Origin: Candidatus Poribacteria bacterium
Lineage (GTDB): Bacteria > Poribacteria > WGA-4E > WGA-3G
Direction of reading: 5' to 3'
NCBI GenBank assembly: GCA_028818705.1
Contig: JAPPNJ010000230.1
Location: 1-46,767, forward strand
DNA length: 46,767 nt
Shown here: one piece after another, positions 8,752 to 18,405 of the stretch
How positions within the stretch are numbered: the first letter of the stretch is position 1
How the letters are laid out: each line of letters begins with the position of its first letter
Made by a program: the position numbers and the translations under genes
Notes under the pieces: generated by a model
The model's input: only the letters and a program-made list of their open reading frames with translations
Database searches by the model: none
Told to the model about the DNA's origin: nothing

Positions 8752-11700
8752 ATGTCCGTTCCCAAAGTATCCGTGAACAACCCGGTCTTAGCGAACATGC
8801 TAATGATTATAATCATCGTTTTCGGGTTGTACGCATGGGTAAACCTACCGCGAGAACTCACACCAGAAATCTCATTACAGAGTGCAAACATTACAACGCT
8901 ATACCCAGGTGCTTCTCCCGAAGAGGTTGAAAAACTCGTCTCTGCCCCTATTGAAGACGCTATAGAAGAGAACGTCAACAAAATCTCCTTCCTGTTTTCT
9001 ACATCTTCAGAGGGTAGATCCGTTATTTCTGTCGATTTTGAAGAGATGAGCGACAGAGATTACGACAAGGAACTTGAAAATCTCCGCACGGCTGTTGAAG
9101 GAGTGAATGAGTTACCAGAGGAGATTTTAGACGATCCGAAGGTCGATGAACTCGATGTCTCATCCGGTTTCCCTATGTTGACAATCGTTGTTGGTGGGAC
9201 AATCTCTGAAGCGCAGATGCGGGATATTGCCGAGAATCTTAAAGACGAAATCTTGGACGTCAAAAACATCGCTTCCGTCCAGATATCAGGACTCCGTGAA
9301 AGAGAAATATGGATTGAGGTGGACCCAGATCGGTTGAAGGCATATCAGATTCCCATTGCCTCTGTTGTTGCCGCAATCGGTGCCAGTAACTTGAATTTAC
9401 CAGCTGGCACAATGGAACTCGGCAATACAGAATTCATGGTGCGAACGATGGGTGAATTTCCCAATCCAGACACAATTGGTGAAACCATCATTGCTGTTCA
9501 ACCGACAGGGACACCGCTCCGACTCAAGGATGTTGCGACTGTTTCGGACACCTACGAAGAAGCGAGAACTCTATCCCGAATTAGTGGAGAACCCTCTATC
9601 AGCCTGAGTGTGCAAAAAAAGACTGAGGGCAACACGATCGCGTTAGTTGCCGAACTCCGGGAATTGGTTAAAGAATGGAAAAAGGACCTACCTGAAGGTG
9701 CCGAATTAACAGCGGTTAACGACTACTCTGTTATTTTAAAAGAGCGGTTAGGCATTCTGGAAACGAATGCGCTTTTCGGGTTGATACTTGTTGTGTTGAT
9801 GCTTCTTCTCTTTATCGGATGGCGTAACGCTATGTTTGCGGCACTCGGCATACCAGTTGCGTTCATGGCAACGTTTTGGTTTATGTCTGTAGGAGGCTAC
9901 ACGCTCAGCGGTGTATCTCTCTTTGGGCTTATTTTAGTCGTAGGGATTGTTGTGGATGACGCCATTGTTGTTGTGGAGAATATCTACCGACATATTGAGG
10001 CAGGCGAGTCTCCAAAAGTTGCCGCCATTCGCGGCGCAGAAGAGGTCGGCTGGCCAGTTCTGGCAGCAAGTTTGACGACAATCTGTGCTTTTGGTCCTTT
10101 GATGTTTATGTCTGGTGTTTCTGGTCAGTTTATGCGGGTCGTGCCAATTATGGCGATTCTGGTCTTATTGGCTTCTCTTTTTGAAGTCTTTGTCATTCTA
10201 CCCGCACACGTCGCCGAGTGGGGAAGACCTAAACCTCGCACAGGACGCAGTAGACTTGAAAGACTTCGGACTCGATCTCGTGGGGCGTTTTCCTTAAGTA
10301 TCCTCATCGTTGGTTTTTTGGCATGGTTTGGAACGGTTTTTGATCTCATTCGGAACAGATATGTCAGAATCCTGAAAGTGACAATTCGACATCGATACGC
10401 TTTCGTGGGAAGTGTTCTCTTTATCGGTTTGATTGCGTGTGTCGGCGCGTTTTTGGTGCTTGACAAGGAACTCTTCCCGGGTGAAGATTTTCCACAATTT
10501 TATGTCAAAGCTGAGATGCCGCCTTCCTATGGCATACAAGAAACAACAGGCATAATTGCCCAGATTGAAACTGCTGCAAAAACGCTGCCTGAAAGTGAAG
10601 TTGCCGCAATCGTCAGCAATATCGGTATACACACACCTACATCAGGCATACTGGAAGGCGTTACTTACGGCTCGAATTTCGGTGAGGTTATTATTGAACT
10701 CACACCGAAGCAGGCGCGCACTCGCGGTGTGGATGACATTATCGCAGAACTGCGGGCGAAAACCACAACCATTAGTGGAATTGAGCAACTGAACTTTATT
10801 ACGCAGGAGGGTGGTCCTCCATCGGGTGCCGATGTTGAGGTGAAAGTAAAAGGACCGCGATTTGAGCAGCTTACGAAACTTACTGATATCCTTAAAGCGT
10901 CACTTATGCAAATGGATGGTGTTTACGACATCCGGGATGACTTTCGTGTTGGGAAATCGGAACTCCGCATCTATCTGAAACCCGAGAAAGCACATCAATA
11001 CGGGTTAACCACATTCCAAGTCGCACAAACGGTTCGCACCGCTATTGAAGGGGCCAAAGCGACAACTTATCGAGAAGCAGATGAGGCGATTGATGTCATC
11101 GTCAAGTATGAGGAAGATAACCTAACCAACCTTGTAGAACTTAGTAATCTCCTAATTGCGACACCCACTGGTGCTATTGTTCCACTCAAGGATGTCGCCG
11201 ATATCACCGAGGAGAAAGGATATTCTGATATCCGCCGATTCGATGGCGAACGGGCAATTACGGTTTATGCATCCGTGGATAGCCAGAAAACAACTGCTGT
11301 GGAAGCGAATCAGGCATTAATGCGTACATTTGCTGATGTGGAGGCATTGTACCCAGGATACCAACTTGATTTCCGAGGGATTTTCGATGAAATTATAGAA
11401 TCCTTTTCCAATTTGTGGAGACTTTTCGTAGTTGGGTTGTTGTTAATCTATGTGGTCTTGGGTGCGCAATTCAAGTCTTTCATACAACCAGTTATCATTA
11501 TGTTCGCCGTTCCGTTCGGTATGATAGGCGCGATGGTCGGACTTCTGATTTCCAATGCGACCCTCAGTATAGTGGCAATGTTTGGCATCGTCGCACTCTC
11601 AGGGATTGTGGTGAACGATTCGATTGTCCTCATCGACTTCATCAACAAATATCGAGAAAGAGGATTTAACAAGTGGTATGCGATTCTGAAGGGTGGGAGT

Positions 11701-11979
11701 ATCCGATTACGTCCGATCATTCTCACATCACTGACGACGATTTTCGGACTTATTCCGATGGCAATCGGTTTAGGTGGAAAGTCACCGATCTGGATGCCGA
11801 TGGCGTATACAATCATTTTCGGTCTTGCCTTTGCAACCACGATGACCTTATTTGTGATGCCTGCCCTATACGCTATCATAACAGATTTACGCGGTATTTT
11901 CCTGAAAAATCCAGAGGAACGCTTCCAAACCGTTTCAGTGGATGAGCTGTTGGGTGATGCGGTCCCAGCTGATGATTAA
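8752..11979 (+). CDS. RND-family efflux permease (AcrB/MMPL-type), first tandem copy
   Basis: This 1075-residue inner-membrane protein has the full RND plan: a first membrane helix (about 10-30), a large periplasmic loop, helices 2-6 (about 335-490), a second large loop and helices 8-12 (about 885-1050). The helix-4 proton-relay pair Asp402-Asp403 lies in GIVVDDAIVV. The second half has SGIVVNDSIVLIDF. RND permeases drive substrate export by proton uptake, together with a periplasmic adaptor and an outer-membrane channel; neither is encoded next to it. AAGGAG at 8733-8738 is 13 bases from the ATG, which is long. It is followed 119 bases later by a near-identical paralogue. The substrate (drug, metal, lipid) cannot be told. 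Confidence 0.93.
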   Translation: MSVPKVSVNNPVLANMLMIIIIVFGLYAWVNLPRELTPEISLQSANITTLYPGASPEEVEKLVSAPIEDAIEENVNKISFLFSTSSEGRSVISVDFEEMSDRDYDKELENLRTAVEGVNELPEEILDDPKVDELDVSSGFPMLTIVVGGTISEAQMRDIAENLKDEILDVKNIASVQISGLREREIWIEVDPDRLKAYQIPIASVVAAIGASNLNLPAGTMELGNTEFMVRTMGEFPNPDTIGETIIAVQPTGTPLRLKDVATVSDTYEEARTLSRISGEPSISLSVQKKTEGNTIALVAELRELVKEWKKDLPEGAELTAVNDYSVILKERLGILETNALFGLILVVLMLLLFIGWRNAMFAALGIPVAFMATFWFMSVGGYTLSGVSLFGLILVVGIVVDDAIVVVENIYRHIEAGESPKVAAIRGAEEVGWPVLAASLTTICAFGPLMFMSGVSGQFMRVVPIMAILVLLASLFEVFVILPAHVAEWGRPKPRTGRSRLERLRTRSRGAFSLSILIVGFLAWFGTVFDLIRNRYVRILKVTIRHRYAFVGSVLFIGLIACVGAFLVLDKELFPGEDFPQFYVKAEMPPSYGIQETTGIIAQIETAAKTLPESEVAAIVSNIGIHTPTSGILEGVTYGSNFGEVIIELTPKQARTRGVDDIIAELRAKTTTISGIEQLNFITQEGGPPSGADVEVKVKGPRFEQLTKLTDILKASLMQMDGVYDIRDDFRVGKSELRIYLKPEKAHQYGLTTFQVAQTVRTAIEGAKATTYREADEAIDVIVKYEEDNLTNLVELSNLLIATPTGAIVPLKDVADITEEKGYSDIRRFDGERAITVYASVDSQKTTAVEANQALMRTFADVEALYPGYQLDFRGIFDEIIESFSNLWRLFVVGLLLIYVVLGAQFKSFIQPVIIMFAVPFGMIGAMVGLLISNATLSIVAMFGIVALSGIVVNDSIVLIDFINKYRERGFNKWYAILKGGSIRLRPIILTSLTTIFGLIPMAIGLGGKSPIWMPMAYTIIFGLAFATTMTLFVMPALYAIITDLRGIFLKNPEERFQTVSVDELLGDAVPADD

Positions 11980-11989
11980 ATAGAGTGAT

Positions 11990-12015
11990 AGAGTGTGGTC
12001 CTCGGACCTCGCTCT
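11990..12015. repeat. Short hairpin between the two RND genes
   Basis: AGAGTG-T-GGTCC-TC-GGACC-T-CGCTCT can form an 11-pair stem with one G-U pair and one mismatch. It lies 11 bases after the first RND stop codon and could be a weak terminator or a member of the intergenic hairpin family described under findings. Confidence 0.5.
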
Positions 12016-12098
12016 ACACAGTTTTCAACCGTTTAAAACGAAAACCTGCAGTGTAAACCCAATCACTCAGCACCCCTACACCGCTAAATTCTATCATC

Positions 12099-15000
12099 AT
12101 GTCTATTCCCAAAATATCTGTAAACAACCCTGTTTTAGCGAACATGCTAATGATTATAATCATCATTTTCGGGTTGTACGCATGGATAAACCTACCACGG
12201 GAACTCACCCCAGAAGTCTCAGTCCAGAGCGCAGTTGTGACAACACTCTATCCGGGAGCATCTCCCCAAGAGGTCGAAAAACTTGTCACTGCTCCTATTG
12301 AAGACGCAATTGAGGAGAACGTCAACAAAGTTGACCTATTGTTTTCTACCTCTTCAGAGGGGCGTTCTGTTATCTTTGTCGATTTTGAGGAGATAAGCGA
12401 CCGGGATTTTGACAAGGAACTTGAAAACCTACGCACCGCTGTTGAGCAGGTAAATGAGTTGCCAAAGGAGATTTTGGATGATCCGAGGGTCGAAGAATTT
12501 GATATCTCATTTGGTTTTCCTATTTTGACGATTGTTGTAGGTGGAAATATTGCGGAAACGCAGATGCGGGATATTGCTGAAAATCTCAAAGATGAAATCT
12601 CGGACCTTAAAAACATCGCCTCTGTCCGAATGGCAGGTCTCCGTGAGAGGGAAATATGGATTGAGGTGAACCCGGATCGATTGAAGGCATATCGACTCCC
12701 AATTTCAGCGGTCATTACCGCGCTGGGAACAAACAACTTGGATCTTCCAGCCGGCACAATGGAACTGCGAGGCACAGAATTCATGATCCGAACAATGGGA
12801 GAATTCACTGATTTGGACACTATTGGCGAAACTCTCATCACTGTTCAGCCGATAGGTACGCTTCTCCGCCTGAAAGATGTGGCAACGATTTCTGATACCT
12901 ACGAGGAGGTGAGAACGCTATCGCGAATTGATGGACAACCTTCGATTAGCCTGAGTGTGCAAAAGAAGACTGAGGGAAACACAATTGCATTAGTTACTAA
13001 ACTTCGAGAATTAGTCGACAATCGGAGAACGGATCTCCCTGAAGGTGCTGAGTTGACGGTTGTTAATGACTATTCCGTTGTTCTCAAAGAACGATTGGGT
13101 ATCCTTGAAACGAATGCATTTTTCGGTTTGGTGCTTGTTGTGCTAATGCTCCTTCTCTTTATTGGATGGCGGAATGCCCTATTTGCGGCACTCGGCATAC
13201 CGGTGGCATTCATGGCAACGTTTTGGTTTATGTCCATTGCCGGTTATACGCTCAGCGGTGTCTCTCTGTTTGGACTTATTTTAGTCGTTGGAATCGTTGT
13301 TGACGATGCTATTGTTGTCATAGAGAACATCTACCGGCATATTGAGGCAGGTGAACCTCCAAAAGTTGCCGCCATTCGTGGTGCGGAAGAGGTCGGTTGG
13401 CCCGTTGTAGCAGCAAGCTTGACGACAATCTGTGCTTTTGGACCGTTGATGTTTATGTCTGGTGTTACTGGACAGTTTATGCGGATCGTGCCGGTTATGG
13501 CGATTCTGGTGTTGATAGCATCTCTTTTTGAAGTCTTCGTAATTTTACCAGCACACGTCGCTGAATGGGGAAAAACCAAAATTCGCACAGGACGCAGCAG
13601 GCTTGAAAATCTCCGAACCGAGTCTCCGAGGGGTTTCACCCTCGGTGTCCGCATTGTCGGCTTTTTCGTGTGGTTTGCCATGTTTTTTGAATTAATTCGG
13701 AACCGATATGTTAGAATCCTGAAAATAACCATTCGACACCGATATGCGTTTGTAGGTAGTGTTCTCTTCTTCGGATTGGTTGCATGCATTGGAGCATTTT
13801 TTGTTCTTGACAGGGAACTCTTCCCTGGTGAAGAGTTCCCACAATTTTATGTCCAAGCCGAGATGCCACCTTCCTACGGAATACAGGAAACAACAGAAGT
13901 AATTGTCCAAATTGAAGAGATGGCTAAAAGACTTCCATCAACTGAAGTTGATGCGGTCGTCAGCAATGTCGGTTTACACACATTTATGTCAGGTTTGGTA
14001 AGAAGAAGTGTTACCTACGGCTCAAATTTAGGAGAGGTAATCGTCGAGCTCACACCAAAGCAAAAACGCACCCGTGGTGTGGATGAGATCATCGCAGAAC
14101 TACGGACGAAAACCACAACCATTAGTGGAATTGAGCGGCTGAGTTTCGTTACACAGGACGGGGGTGCACCACAAGTAGCAGATGTGAGAGTCAAGGTAAA
14201 AGGACCGAGATTTGAGAATCTGACTGAACTCGCTGGCGTTCTTAAGACAGCCCTATCTCAGATAGATGGCGTTTACGATATCCAAGATGACTTCAGCATC
14301 GGAAAATCTGAACTGCACATCTACTTGAATCAGGAGAAAGCATATCAATATGGATTAACCACGTTTCAGGTTGCGCAAACCATTCGGACAGCGATTGATG
14401 GGGCTAAAGGTACAACCTATCGTGAAGCAGACGAGGCGATTAATGTCATCGTCAAATATGAAGAGGACACACTTACAAATCTTGCTGAACTTAATAACCT
14501 CTTGATTGCAACACCCACTGGTGCTATTGTTCCACTCAAGGATGTTGCGGACATCGTGGTGGAAAAGGGATACACAGACGTCCATCGATTCGATGGAGAA
14601 CGGGCAATTACGGTTTATGCCTCGGTAGATAGAGAAAAGACGACTGCCTTTAAAGTGAATCAATCGCTCATCAGCGCATTTGCTGATATAGAATCTTTGT
14701 ATCCGGGATACCAACTCGATTTTCGAGGGGTTTTTGATGAAATTACAGAATCCTTTTCTGAGTTGTGGAAGTTGTTCATTGTTGGGCTGTTGCTCATCTA
14801 TGTCGTATTGGGTGCACAATTCAAATCCTTTATACAACCGATTATCATTATGTTTGCTGTTCCATTCGGTATGATCGGTGCGATGATTGGCCTCCTCCTT
14901 TCCAATGCGACGCTTAGTGTCGTCGCAATGTTTGGCATTGTTGCACTCGCGGGGATTGTGGTGAACGATTCAATTGTTCTTATCGACTTCATTAACAAGT

Positions 15001-15329
15001 ACCGAGAAAAGGGGTATAACAAGTGGTACGCTATTCTGAAAGGTAGTAGTCTCCGATTGCGTCCAATTGTTCTCACCACAGTGACGACGATTTTCGGACT
15101 CATTCCGATGGCAATCGGGTTAGGCGGCAAGTCGCCTATATGGATGCCGATGGCGTATACGATCATTTTCGGACTCGCCGTTGCAACATTGATGACGCTG
15201 TTCGTGATGCCAGGATTATATGCCATCACGACGGATCTACGCCGTATCTTCCTAAAAAATCCAGAGCAAAGGTTCCAACCCGCTTCAGACCAAGAGTTAT
15301 TAGGTGCTGCTATCCCAGCTAATGATTAA
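12099..15329 (+). CDS. RND-family efflux permease, second tandem copy
   Basis: At 1076 residues it is collinear with the preceding gene from the first codon (MSIPKISVNNPVLANM) to the last. By eye about four in five residues are identical over the first 140. The proton-relay Asp pair in GIVVDDAIVVIENIYRH and the second-half VNDSIVLIDF are retained, so both copies appear active. No clear ribosome-binding site precedes the ATG, so it may depend on read-through from the first copy. Differences cluster in the periplasmic loops, for example GMELRGTEF versus GMELGNTEF neighbourhoods and the SGLVRRSVTYG insertion near 635. This suggests a changed substrate or a heteromeric pump, as in MdtBC; that is inference. 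Confidence 0.93.
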   Translation: MSIPKISVNNPVLANMLMIIIIIFGLYAWINLPRELTPEVSVQSAVVTTLYPGASPQEVEKLVTAPIEDAIEENVNKVDLLFSTSSEGRSVIFVDFEEISDRDFDKELENLRTAVEQVNELPKEILDDPRVEEFDISFGFPILTIVVGGNIAETQMRDIAENLKDEISDLKNIASVRMAGLREREIWIEVNPDRLKAYRLPISAVITALGTNNLDLPAGTMELRGTEFMIRTMGEFTDLDTIGETLITVQPIGTLLRLKDVATISDTYEEVRTLSRIDGQPSISLSVQKKTEGNTIALVTKLRELVDNRRTDLPEGAELTVVNDYSVVLKERLGILETNAFFGLVLVVLMLLLFIGWRNALFAALGIPVAFMATFWFMSIAGYTLSGVSLFGLILVVGIVVDDAIVVIENIYRHIEAGEPPKVAAIRGAEEVGWPVVAASLTTICAFGPLMFMSGVTGQFMRIVPVMAILVLIASLFEVFVILPAHVAEWGKTKIRTGRSRLENLRTESPRGFTLGVRIVGFFVWFAMFFELIRNRYVRILKITIRHRYAFVGSVLFFGLVACIGAFFVLDRELFPGEEFPQFYVQAEMPPSYGIQETTEVIVQIEEMAKRLPSTEVDAVVSNVGLHTFMSGLVRRSVTYGSNLGEVIVELTPKQKRTRGVDEIIAELRTKTTTISGIERLSFVTQDGGAPQVADVRVKVKGPRFENLTELAGVLKTALSQIDGVYDIQDDFSIGKSELHIYLNQEKAYQYGLTTFQVAQTIRTAIDGAKGTTYREADEAINVIVKYEEDTLTNLAELNNLLIATPTGAIVPLKDVADIVVEKGYTDVHRFDGERAITVYASVDREKTTAFKVNQSLISAFADIESLYPGYQLDFRGVFDEITESFSELWKLFIVGLLLIYVVLGAQFKSFIQPIIIMFAVPFGMIGAMIGLLLSNATLSVVAMFGIVALAGIVVNDSIVLIDFINKYREKGYNKWYAILKGSSLRLRPIVLTTVTTIFGLIPMAIGLGGKSPIWMPMAYTIIFGLAVATLMTLFVMPGLYAITTDLRRIFLKNPEQRFQPASDQELLGAAIPAND

Positions 15330-15339
15330 CCAAGAGTGT

Positions 15340-15365
15340 AGGGCGAAATTTCCGAACCGCGCCCT
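15340..15365. repeat. Short intergenic hairpin after the second RND gene
   Basis: AGGGCG (15340-15345) pairs with CGCCCT (15360-15365) around a 14-base loop. It begins 10 bases after the stop codon. It could be a terminator, although the following T run is poor, or a member of the dispersed hairpin family. Confidence 0.45.
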
Positions 15366-15399
15366 GTCTCGTTTTACACTAAAAAGATAGGAATATTGT

Positions 15400-16359
15400 A
15401 TGAAAATTACCTTTATTGGTGTTGGTGGCATCACCAGAAGTTACCGCCAAAGCCTCAAGCAACTCGAACGTCCCATTGCCGCAGTCTGCGATATAAACGC
15501 AGAGCGCGTAGCAACCATCGCCGCTGAAGAAAATGCAACAGCATACACCGACCATGGTGAAATGCTGCAGAAAGAGCAACCCGATGTCGTTTTTATCTGT
15601 ATCCCACCAGGTGCACACACCACACAGGTTGCGGATGCAGCAGCGTCTGGTGCCTCACTCTTCGTTGCTAAACCCGTTGCGCAGGATTTAGAAACTGCCC
15701 AACGTACCCGCGATGCAATTGATACAGCCGGTGTCCTCAGTCAAGTCGGCTATATGGCGCGGCATAGCGACATTACAGCAAAGGCGAAGGAGTTGGTCGG
15801 AGATCGACAACTTGCTATGGGGATTGGACGGTTCCTCACGCGAATGGGTATCAACCACCCGTGGTGGGGGAAATACGACGTATCCCGCGGGCAGATGGTA
15901 GAGCAGACAACCCATGTCTTCGATCTCATCCGCTATTTTCTCGGCGATGTGACAAGTGTTCAGGCGTATGGTATCAAGGGCGTTTCCGAGGGTATCGCGG
16001 ATTTTGAGGAATGTACCGTTTGCAACATGCAGTTTGAGAGTGGGGCGGTGGGCAGTATCACCAGTACGTGTGTTGCTCGCGCACACGACAACTTCGCAAC
16101 CGAATTGGTAGGTGACGACCTCTATCTCAAACTCACACACGATCTCGGATTGCGTGGTCAGATTAGCGGCGAGGAAATTGACTATACCGGCACGGAAGCG
16201 GGTTACTTCCGACAGGTTGAGCAGTTCATCAAAGCGATTGAAGCAAACGATCAAGGATTGGTGCTTTCGTCCTATGCGGATGCCGTCAAATCCCTTGCTG
16301 TCACACTCGCAGCGAACCGTTCACTGGAAACAGGACAGGTTGAGCAGGTTGCTGAATAA
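15400..16359 (+). CDS. Gfo/Idh/MocA-family oxidoreductase
   Basis: This 319-residue protein has an N-terminal Rossmann domain: KITFIGVGGITRSY (3-15), with an acidic strand end AVCDIN near 30 that favours NAD. PDVVFICIPPGAH follows near 60-72 and VAKPVAQD near 88. The C-terminal substrate domain includes WWGKYDVSRGQMVEQTTHVFDLIRYFLGDV near 155-185. The family usually oxidises or reduces sugar and inositol hydroxyls with NAD(P)H. The usual Glu before Lys-Pro is Ala here. It is alone between the RND genes and the convergent module at 16373, so its substrate is not indicated. Confidence 0.88.
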   Translation: MKITFIGVGGITRSYRQSLKQLERPIAAVCDINAERVATIAAEENATAYTDHGEMLQKEQPDVVFICIPPGAHTTQVADAAASGASLFVAKPVAQDLETAQRTRDAIDTAGVLSQVGYMARHSDITAKAKELVGDRQLAMGIGRFLTRMGINHPWWGKYDVSRGQMVEQTTHVFDLIRYFLGDVTSVQAYGIKGVSEGIADFEECTVCNMQFESGAVGSITSTCVARAHDNFATELVGDDLYLKLTHDLGLRGQISGEEIDYTGTEAGYFRQVEQFIKAIEANDQGLVLSSYADAVKSLAVTLAANRSLETGQVEQVAE

Positions 16360-16372
16360 TTGAAGGAAGAAG

Positions 16373-16879
16373 TCAACGTTTACTTGACTTTACCAAAGCC
16401 TGTGCTAAATTTCCTGTATGTCCGCATCGCGTTGTATTAATTGGAAATTCTGCACCTCGGAACCTGATTCTTGAAGTCCTAAGCCGATTTCGCTGACTTC
16501 TGTGCATGCTACCTCCATGAACCAAGACAAGAATCAGATTCATATCAACGTCATTTGGAATATAGCGATCTACGATGCGCGCCCCCTCTTGTAATTGTGC
16601 AATTGCTTCTGACGCATCAACACCACCTTGTTTAAGCTCCATTGGAACTGCGATTAGGCTGCTCCGAGCAGTGTCCACGTAGAAAAGAATAAAATCGCAT
16701 TGGTTTGTATTTGCTCTGTCTGTTGGGAAAGCAAGGTCTACATCCAATACGACACGATCGGAGGGTATGTTCGCCATAGAAACGCGACATCCTTCTTTGG
16801 TATAGGATGTCGCGTTTCTGTTCCCGACCCATTGACGAATCTCCTCAAGAGCCTCATGAAGATTCACGCCTGCTTTCAC
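16373..16879 (-). CDS. Small PD-(D/E)XK-nuclease-like protein paired with an AAA ATPase
   Basis: I chose the GTG at 16879 because GAAGGAG lies just upstream of it; an upstream TTG at 16894 has no such site. The 168-residue protein does not match a family I can name with confidence. It contains the spaced pattern of a PD-(D/E)XK fold: Asp62 (CDFILF), Glu81-Leu-Lys83 (PMELKQGG) on the next strand, and a following helix with Gln95/Gln97 (EAIAQLQEGA). The order beta-D, beta-ExK, helix-Q is that of restriction-endonuclease-like enzymes. The start lies inside the 3' end of the ATPase gene (26-base overlap), implying translational coupling and a shared function. It is possibly the effector of a two-gene defence or DNA-repair module. 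Both the fold and the role are inference. Confidence 0.7.
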   Translation of the reverse strand: MKAGVNLHEALEEIRQWVGNRNATSYTKEGCRVSMANIPSDRVVLDVDLAFPTDRANTNQCDFILFYVDTARSSLIAVPMELKQGGVDASEAIAQLQEGARIVDRYIPNDVDMNLILVLVHGGSMHRSQRNRLRTSRIRFRGAEFPINTTRCGHTGNLAQALVKSSKR

Positions 16880-18383
16880 CTTTCTCCTTCTCAAATTTCT
16901 GTTGAAGATTCACTGATCGGTTGTAAAGTCCTTCAGCAACATCCTCATAATCTTCTGGAGATATGCCTTCTCTGGGATGGAAGGGAATTTCCTCTACTGG
17001 TTTGTCTTTTTGGAAATGCCATACGCCGACCTCGTCTGGTAACAACCAACTTGCCATCTCATCAGTTTCTTCACCCAATAGTCCTTCAAGCGTTAAGTTG
17101 CTTATTTCCTCAAGCAGCCAATCACTATGTGTTGTGACAATCACTCGTACCCCCGCCCTAACCAAGCGCGCGAGGATAACTGCCATGTCTGCTTGGGCAC
17201 CGGGATGCAGATGCGCTTCCGGTTCCTCAATGATGAGCATGTCTCCAGATTTAACACCACTCCGGAGAAATAAAACCAACGGAGCAAGCTCAGATACCAT
17301 TGAGGAAGATTGGCTCAGACGGAGTTCAGTCGCTGCACCACCTGACGCGTAATGGAAGTCTGGATAACCGCTTAGTGAAGGTTTTAAACGTACTTGTCCT
17401 CCAAGCATGTTGCTCTCTAAACTTTCAGCGATCTTTTCCATTTCCGGGTGCCCATTTCCGCTTTCAGTGTACTGGATGATTTTTTGCATGAAATCCGCGA
17501 CGACACCAGATAGTGTTGGCATTTCAGGGAACCGTTCTAATCCAACCCGGGTGGCGCGCGTGACAAGTGAACTTGCTATGATGCGGTGACTTTGCATAAT
17601 ACCACTCCGAGATGCCGGTAGATAGTACCTATCTCGGATCGTATAGCCGATGCTTTTCATGGTGGTGTTATTATCATCCAATCCACCAGATACTGACCAC
17701 CCTGAGGGTAGAAGCACTAAAGAATCTGGCATCGGATCGTCCAAAAAATGTGAAACATCTATATCAATTTCTGCTGATTCGGAGTGTGTCATCTGGATGC
17801 CCCAATGCTTGTAAGTTTCGCTACCTATTTTGAGTCCAATGTTAAATTGATTCGATTGTTCGTCAATCAATCGGTTTAGCTCTGCGATAGAACCGAGATC
17901 GAAGCAATTTTTGAGTTCATCCGGAAGTTTCTGCAGCACGCCTTTAAAAAGACCTGTATCCTCCTTGAGAAGGGTAGACAGATGCTCGCGCATTTCTACT
18001 GGCATATCCGACAGTTTAAAAGGCTGTTCATTCTTTTCTAATGTGTTGAACATTTCTTGAATTTCCTCTGTCGCTGCTGTCGTGCTGTTCATCAGATGTT
18101 TCAGTATATCCATAACTTTTCCTGACCCCAGCGGCGAAAGGAGACTCGGATGCGTCAAACTGTTAAAAGCACCGTGCAAAGCATATACCAAAGTTGCAAG
18201 ATAGGTTTTCCCCGTATTGCTAGGACCGACAAACACTGTCAAAGGTCGTAAATCCACACAACTTGCTTTGATAGGTCCGAAATTCTCAACGTTAATTTCA
18301 GCACTGAACGGTTGTTTGGCAATGGTGTCCATATGTGGATTCTCGCGAATCGTAAGTTTAAATGGGAAATGTATTCTGTTCAT
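16854..18383 (-). CDS. AAA-family (ABC-like, OLD/RecF-type) ATPase
   Basis: This 509-residue protein begins with a RecF/SMC-like N-terminal strand (AEINVENFGPIKA). It carries a Walker A GPSNTGKT at 53-60, a long helical insertion (about 75-250) and YYLPASRSGI near 265-275. The signature-like LRLSQSSSMVSEL is followed by Walker B LIIEEPEAHLHP at 383-394 and the switch VTTHSD near 416-421. These features are those of the AAA15/OLD-like ATPases that form the sensor half of many two-gene anti-phage systems. No TOPRIM domain follows, unlike OLD or GajA. Instead the small downstream gene overlaps it by 26 bases. No good ribosome-binding site precedes the ATG at 18383; Met18 (18332) is an alternative. 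Cellular role is not known. Confidence 0.85.
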   Translation of the reverse strand: MNRIHFPFKLTIRENPHMDTIAKQPFSAEINVENFGPIKASCVDLRPLTVFVGPSNTGKTYLATLVYALHGAFNSLTHPSLLSPLGSGKVMDILKHLMNSTTAATEEIQEMFNTLEKNEQPFKLSDMPVEMREHLSTLLKEDTGLFKGVLQKLPDELKNCFDLGSIAELNRLIDEQSNQFNIGLKIGSETYKHWGIQMTHSESAEIDIDVSHFLDDPMPDSLVLLPSGWSVSGGLDDNNTTMKSIGYTIRDRYYLPASRSGIMQSHRIIASSLVTRATRVGLERFPEMPTLSGVVADFMQKIIQYTESGNGHPEMEKIAESLESNMLGGQVRLKPSLSGYPDFHYASGGAATELRLSQSSSMVSELAPLVLFLRSGVKSGDMLIIEEPEAHLHPGAQADMAVILARLVRAGVRVIVTTHSDWLLEEISNLTLEGLLGEETDEMASWLLPDEVGVWHFQKDKPVEEIPFHPREGISPEDYEDVAEGLYNRSVNLQQKFEKEKGESRRESS

Positions 18384-18405
18384 CGTATTTTCATCTGTAT
18401 ATAGA

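Noticed and set aside
12248..12841. 197-residue minus-strand frame inside the second RND gene
   Set aside because: It is antisense to conserved RND sequence; a similar shadow occurs in the first copy. No start signal.
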